A DNA stretch of 64,000 nucleotides, taken from Nomia melanderi (taxonomy: Eukaryota > Arthropoda > Insecta > Hymenoptera > Halictidae). The translations under genes were made by a program, and so were the position numbers. Below, piece by piece: positions 58,492 to 64,000 of this stretch (positions within the stretch are counted from its first letter, which is position 1; the number at the start of each line of letters is the position of its first letter). The DNA lies in the NCBI RefSeq assembly GCF_051020985.1, contig NC_134999.1, positions 37,915,160 through 37,979,159 of the forward strand, given 5' to 3'. The notes beneath the pieces are model-generated. The model made no database searches. It had not been told where the DNA came from and saw nothing but the letters and a program-made list of their open reading frames with translations.

Positions 58492-61400
58492 CTGCGTCTT
58501 TATTAAAAAATCTACCAATAGGCAATCGAACACTCGCGCCACGCATATCAACGAAAACTCTTTCATTTTCCTACTTCTTTCAACGCTAAAATTAGCATAA
58601 ATGACGAAATACTCCCGAGTAATGCCGCACGCGCTGCGTCGAGTGCAACGTGTCCGCAATTATGACTTTTACTCCACCATGGTAACTATAGTCGATAGCC
58701 TGGCATGAAACATTAACGTAATTGCAATTATACGCAGTATTCCTCTCCCAGTGAAAGTTTAGTTGGAAAAGTGGAGCAAAGGTAGCGAATCGAAGCCCGA
58801 GCGAAAATAAGCTGATCCGCGTTAATAGTTGATAACCCCTATAATACCCGACTATACCCGAGACTCTGTTCCGCGTGGCCGATCGATTTATAGAGGAAAC
58901 AACCCCGGTGACAATCGTCGCGCGTGTTGCTGCATCCGCAACAATTCTATTTTTGAGATTGCCTCTAAATGACAGGACGCTCCGATGGCAGGCGTTTACA
59001 CTGAAATAGCTTAGACGTCCTTCGATGCCCGAGAGTCCTCTCTGTCGCCAAGTTTCGCCAGAACAACCTTCCCTCGCGACTCGCGGGATCGGGCAGCGCT
59101 CGGCTCCTCCGCGTCCGCTCGACGATCGGAATCGATCCTCTCCACCGATAGATATTTCTCCTCGCGGCTGGATTCACGCTTGGAGCCCGTTTCACGCGTG
59201 AGCGCACGTGTGTGCAGCTGCTCGAATTCGATCAGTTTGCGGTCACGAGTCGCCATGAAGACGGACATGCGCGGATCATGGTGAGGCCACGACGCGCTCG
59301 GAACTTATCTTCGTGGTGCATTCGCCTAATTACGAGTGGGAAGCGACATTCTCTGGCAACTAGTCGTGTCTGCGTTTTGTGTTTCACGCGACGAGCTGCC
59401 TGAACATTAGATCATTTTATTATGTAAACGATGTTTCAGGCTACTATTTGTTACCGTGCTGTCGGCTACGTGTTTGTAGTTTATAGGATTGTCCAGCGGT
59501 CGGTACGCCGCGGATTGATGCAATATTAAGCGAGGTTCATATTTTATTCAACCGTCGATACAATTCTCAAAACAGACGAATATTTCCCAAGCCCGACAGT
59601 TTAAACGAGATAAGATCTAAACAACGTTTTCTTAGTTTGACGAACGTTACTCGAGTCACCTTTATTAATAGCAAAGCAAAATAAAACCATAAACAATACA
59701 TCTTGCCGAAAGCTTCCAAGCGCAAACCCATTGACCCACATACAAAGCCCAGCAAACTCCCAGAACAAACTGAGCCCAGACGGTTCACACATGTACGATC
59801 CTCTAGAAAAAAAGAGGACCTCCCCGACGTTGGCCCGCCGTGACCCGGCGAACTCGTCGAGGATTCGATTCACCCGAATGACACACTTTTGACGGTGGTA
59901 CTTTGACCGCAGTGTAGACCACTTGGAAGTTGCCTCGTGGCTCCTTTCAATCCTCCAGCGAGCGACGAAACAAGACCCACCTAAAAGACAAAGAGACCCG
60001 GCGAGAACCTCGAAGAGGAGCGAGCAGAAGGAGAAGAAAGAGACAGATAGGGCGAACCTAGGGAACGTAGAAAAGAGCGTCGCGCATAGCGAACACGAGA
60101 AGGCGCGCGTGGGGTTTGATAGGACACGTTACCTTCAGGGTGCAGTGGCCTGGCGTTGTCGTGTGGGTCACAACGGGTGGCGAAGAATCGGCGGGGGTGT
60201 GTTACGGCGGGCATGCTCGGCGGGGGTGCGGAGGGGCTGCTGTCGGATCGATATAGTTACGGGGGTGTCGTCCGGCTTCCTCGGTGGCGCCACAGAGCGG
60301 GTGAGTCGGCAAGCCCCTAGGCCGATGTATCAACTCAACCCGGCCAGGAACGCGATTCGCCACCGCGTAGTGTCAGTACGCGGAGAAACGTCGTCCCATC
60401 GTTCTGTTCTCTCGCTCCGTTGTCGTGCGTGTCCCGCAAGGACTCTCGATCGCCGTAGTGCACCATTCTGTCCTGGGAATCCTCGATCCTCGCGACCGAC
60501 GAACAGAAATAAGCGAGAGGCACGAGAGAGTCATTCATCCAGGCGGTCGGTGAATTAAAGAAAGAGGAAAAAGAAAACAAAAGAATATCGAGGTTGACAC
60601 GCGTGTGCCACCGCTACAGGGGTGGGGGTGGAGCGGTCGAAAGAGAGAGGCACGCGAGCGTGGCCAGTTTCTTTCGTCCAAGCTGTTGATATTTGTTTTC
60701 CTCGTCTGCTTCCGCGCGAGGAGATCGAGCACAGGTACCAGACGTGTTTTCCGGGAACGGATGAGACGCACCGATGAAGCACGCGTTCGATGGGAATTGT
60801 TTGTTGCACGGGCTAACGGCGTCCCGGAGTCGATCGACGTTGAACGTGGTGGACCCGACACCAACGGCGATGGTCGTTGACCCGCTTCCGTACGACGTTA
60901 CGAAGCTTTTTTTTTCAACTCGTTCAGGACTCTCTCTCTCTCCCCTTTGTTTTCCTTCCGGTGGTTTGGACTCGTTCGTCAAAGGATCGACGCTTCTCTC
61001 TTTCTAGCCTGTCTCCTTTGGCATTCTCTGTCTCCACTCTTTCTCCTCCTGCGCTTTTCGTTGGCCCTCGACGAATTACGTCTCGTGCACTTGTTCGGTG
61101 GGGAGACAAAGGGTACGCTCGCTCGGGTACGAAAGGGCAATTACTCTTCAAAGGACACACCGCCGTTGGTTTCCTCACCCTCTCGCTTGATATTTCGATT
61201 CCCCTTTCTCCGGTTCACGCGTTTCCGATCCGCGACGTCGCTCGCCGGTGTCGATGGGTAATTATTCTTTCCGCGGCGAATTATCCGCCGACTGTTTACA
61301 AGAGGATAACCCGGCTGCTCGACGGCTCCGAGTTACAAAGAGGTCAACGGAATCGATTGCCCTCTCCCTCCGGCGAGCCTGATAATTCGATAGGTCTCGA

Positions 61401-61978
61401 GCTTCTAATTTCTTCCTTTTTTTTCCCTCTATTTTCCGCTTGTCTCCTCGCTGGAATCGCCGTGTTCTTGGATTCGCCGGTGCTCCGGCGAGTTCCAAGG
61501 CTGCTCTTCGCGAGGACTACTTCTGACCGATAGTTAATTATCCAAGTGGCCCGCGGTCGGGCAGTCGCGTGACGAGCATCTCTTTTACAATGTAATCCGG
61601 TTCGGCACGTTCCATTCGCTCGGACACGCGGCGCGTAGGGCACAACGATTCGCTATAGGCTGGCCGAACTCGTATTTTAAGGGGTGAATGCCCTTTGATC
61701 GGGGCTAGTTGACGAACGAGGTTATAAACTGGAGGATAACTGGATGACGACTACAGGAAAAGTTTGTTCGATTCGGCTTGTTGGGAGTTTTTAAAGTACA
61801 GAGTGATTCAAAGTCTCTGCGCCGTGAATTTAGAGCGGCGTAAGAGACGGCGTAATGTATAGATTGTGTTTCTAAGTGGGGAAACAAGTCGAGGACATGA
61901 ACTAGCCGTTTTTATTGGATATTAGGTGTTACTGGTTACAGAACACTGTATATTTTCCTACGGTATAGCAAACTGTTT
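58492..61978. other. No supported gene; possible untranslated exon
   Basis: A minus-strand ATG frame at 59011-59268 (85 codons, very charged) lacks splice support. A donor (GAGCGG followed by GTGAGT at about 60300) ends a GC-rich stretch and could close an untranslated first exon on the plus strand. TACAGAGTGATTCAAA at 61798 resembles a TA-transposon end but is unpaired. Confidence 0.4.
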
Positions 61979-62056
61979 AAAATTCCATCTGACTCACGCT
62001 CCTACGTTCACTTTTGCGTGTATAAAGCGTGAGTCAGACGAGGTAAAGTCAATTTT
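61979..62056. repeat. Hairpin with paired AP-1 motifs
   Basis: TCTGACTCACGCT (61988-62000) and AGCGTGAGTCAGA (62026-62038) form a perfect 13-bp stem with a 25-base loop. Outer AAAATT (61979-61984) and AATTTT (62051-62056) can extend it after a bulge. Each arm contains TGA(C/G)TCA, the AP-1/bZIP site. It could be a small foldback element, a bZIP-responsive site pair, or a small-RNA precursor. The stem is shorter than a usual miRNA precursor. Confidence 0.7.
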
Positions 62057-63466
62057 CTAAAAACTAACACTGCCGCGATAACGTATATATTTAGATTCCA
62101 CACCAATTATTATTGCAATACATCTACACCCACTTGAAGGAGTCATTGTTATCCTTTATTCTCCTTCTCTATGTTCATTTCTCCACTCGAGTAATATTAA
62201 AAGCCACAAAAAATAACACGCTCTGACGTAAAAGACAATCGAGTGTTTACCGAAGATTTATCAATACCGAGAGCTAAAATCTCCGAACGCGAATCGGTTT
62301 CCGATCAAAGCTTCTCCTCGGCGCGAAGTTCAGCCGAACGCCGGCCCACGGAATCTCTTAATAATCCGTCCCGTGTCATGCATAATCGAAACCGTAGACG
62401 ATCCTTCGATCTCGGTTATTAAACGCGTAACGGTCCGGCTCCGCAGCACGTAACCGTGCGATGCACACCGGCGATTTACATAAGTGGCATCGCCCCGGCG
62501 ATCCCTCAATCTCGTTTAAGCTCACCGGGAGAAGGAGAAGCCGAAAGTTTTCGTTTCGGCGCCGCGATGAAATAAACCCCGACGCCGCCGCCGCCGCCGC
62601 CGCCGCCGGTTTCTACGGTGCTCGACAATCGATCAACCGTGTCACACGCAGACACGGGGTCGGGATCCTTTTTCACAACGGCGCGATCGTTACTTTAATT
62701 GCGACCGTGTAATTAACGAGGCGGCCGTCGTTAGACGGGCGAAACGTGTGCAACCGAGACGGTCCTCGTTAAGACGTTCGCTCGAGAGCAATTATATCGG
62801 CATAGTTCACGATACCGCTCGAAGGAGATCGTCTGCGAAGGAGCACGAATCCCCGTCGATCTTTTCGGCGAATCGTTATGCAGTTTTCGCGTCTCAGGAA
62901 TCGCTCAACTTAGAGCCGAGGAATTTCTTCTTCCTCGCTGGAGGTTTAAGGTGGAGCCAGATTCGGGTAGAATATGAATGTTTCTTCATGTAACCAGCGA
63001 CAATAAATGAATCCTTCACTGTACAATCTTTGCGTAAATAAGATTTCTTAGAAGGTTGCTTGACCTAAAGCCGTTCAATAATTAAAGTACCCAAAAGCCT
63101 ATTTAGACACCGAGAAACCATTATTCCAAGCATTTCTCGTATCAAACCCCATCTGCGTTCATCCGTTCCCGAGAACCATCCGGTCGCTCGTCAACTTCAA
63201 CTCAACCGCGTTCCAGCAGCGTCGACCGAGGTGAAGCGTAAGAAGTCGATCAGAAAGGCGTCGACGCCGCGCCGGTTGCCGCGATGCCCACGAAGATCGA
63301 GTCACCAGGCGGTCACGGTGCGATAACGCCGGGAAGTCGGGAGTAGATCCGGGGCTAAATATTTGGATGGCTTGCAAACGGAAGCGCAAAAAGTCGAGGA
63401 AGAGCGCCTGAGGGACGTGCCAGTCGGTCCTTGCGCCGGCCAGCATGGCGTAGCGGCGCACGAGAA

Positions 63467-63467
<1 letters not shown>
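62057..63467. other. Non-coding stretch with (GCC)8
   Basis: The pure (GCC)8 at 62584-62607 gives polyalanine in an otherwise unsupported frame (62461-62712). No gene is called. Confidence 0.45.

Positions 63468-63500
<33 letters not shown>
63468..63500 (+). repeat. (GTC)11 microsatellite
   Basis: Eleven perfect GTC units. It lies about 260 bp upstream of the possible first coding exon at 63763 and so may sit in its promoter or 5' untranslated region. Confidence 0.92.
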
Positions 63501-63504
<4 letters not shown>

Positions 63505-63613
63505 CGGCTTGTGTGTTCACGTTCGCACGCCCGAGCACGGGGTGGCCGGCACCGGCCGCGAAACGGCCCAGGAAAACCTGGAGACCCGTGTAGACGCAAT
63601 GCGGTAGCCGCGT

Positions 63614-63631
63614 GCTAAGCGTGAGCTTAGC
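63614..63631. repeat. Short perfect hairpin, 7-bp stem
   Basis: GCTAAGC, loop GTGA, GCTTAGC. It is a compact stem-loop about 130 bp upstream of the ATG at 63763. If transcribed in a leader it could form in RNA. Confidence 0.6.
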
Positions 63632-63762
63632 GGATCAACGTCGAGCCTCAGCCTCGGGTTACCGAGATCGAAACTGGGCCGCCACGGTGTCGGGGCCCGA
63701 CCGGTAGTTGGTAACTGCCGCACGAAGAACGGCCCTGGCGACTTCGGTGGTGGTTTCCGGCG

Positions 63763-63813
63763 ATGATCGGATACAATCAACACAATTCTGGCTACAACAA
63801 GCTGTTCACTCAG
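63763..63813 (+). CDS. Possible first coding exon (17 codons)
   Basis: The ATG at 63763 is the first after an in-frame TAA and is followed by 17 codons, MIGYNQHNSGYNKLFTQ, ending exactly at CAG before a donor GTACCT. The peptide is polar, rich in Asn, Tyr and Gln, typical of disordered N-termini of insect regulatory proteins. The upstream 300 bp is GC-rich with a hairpin and a GTC repeat, compatible with a 5' untranslated region. The next exon would lie beyond the window, so the product cannot be named. Short exons of this kind arise by chance, hence modest confidence. Confidence 0.32.
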
Positions 63814-64000
63814 GTACCTCGGATCAGAGATACTAAACGATCGAGTAGTTCGTTAGAGTTTTATGGATCGAAGGATGTCACGTCAGTAGGATAGCTCCTT
63901 AACAAGCTGTGCGATTCGTTGATAATATTCTTTGAACGGATGGTACGGGTAACGAGGTCTGCAGTGCACTTCTACGCATTTATGGGACGGCTGCTTGAAA
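63814..64000. other. Edge sequence, possible intron
   Basis: If the exon ending at 63813 is real, this is the start of its first intron. No other signal is seen. Confidence 0.3.

Noticed and set aside
59011..59268. 85-codon ATG frame, highly charged, minus strand
   Set aside because: No donor or promoter; a second minus-strand frame is open over the same bases.
59923..60558. 211-codon plus-strand frame
   Set aside because: TTG start, arginine-rich; the in-frame GTGAGT is noted only as a possible untranslated-exon donor.
62461..62712. Frame with polyalanine
   Set aside because: The alanines come from a pure GCC microsatellite; no other support.
63159..63599. 146-codon minus-strand frame with poly-Asp
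   Set aside because: Poly-Asp derives from the (GTC)11 repeat.
63806..63822. Partial resemblance to the start of insect miR-275
   Set aside because: Only about ten bases (TCAGGTACCT) agree and no precursor hairpin is present.
1..64000. tRNA, rRNA, snRNA, CRISPR or viral genes
   Set aside because: Looked for characteristic box sequences, conserved cores and repeat-spacer patterns; none seen by eye.

Overview
The window looks like nuclear DNA of an arthropod, most likely a hymenopteran insect. It is about half G+C with abundant CpG, carries GA/CT and trinucleotide microsatellites, has a CCTAA (TTAGG-type) triplet and scattered TTAGG-like words, and holds remnants of TTAA- and TA-inserting DNA transposons. 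No stretch shows bacterial gene organisation. There are no operons, tRNA or rRNA genes, CRISPR arrays or prophage. The species assignment is an inference from these traits only.

Almost all of the 64 kb appears to be intergenic or intronic. No reading frame could be tied to a known protein family by eye. Many open frames of 60-150 codons exist on both strands and overlap each other, about the number expected by chance at this composition. Only frames with an extra signal are listed: an ATG in fair context, a good splice site, mixed-codon low complexity, or a cysteine pattern. All have modest confidence.

Layout: 1-20 kb is mostly featureless apart from microsatellites, a G-quadruplex run (15260-15283) and weak small-ORF candidates. 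The 20-34 kb part has a Tc1/mariner-like end (21413), small-ORF candidates on both strands and a possible 90-nt exon (30593-30682). The 35-41 kb part has a short minus-strand frame with a CxxC...CxCxxC tail (35511-35708), a three-copy degenerate repeat (37861-38180), a minus-strand frame with two in-frame GTGAGT donors (38923-39432), and the best plus-strand low-complexity coding candidate, a proline-rich frame (40315-40696). The 43-47 kb part contains the clearest mobile element, a 233-bp piggyBac-type MITE flanked by TTAA (43656-43896), with a small ORF directly beside it, a second one-ended TTAACCCTTTG sequence (45869) and a possible terminal exon (46423-46543). The 53.9-58.5 kb part has the most gene-like material: a two-exon candidate with an AT-rich 194-bp intron, a 144-codon ORF, and a minus-strand segment with a probable frameshift. 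The 62-64 kb part has a hairpin containing two AP-1 sites and, at the right edge, a possible first coding exon (63763-63813) of a gene running out of the window.

No joint pathway or gene cooperation can be inferred. Protein homology search, RNA-seq and comparison with related genomes would settle which candidates are real.
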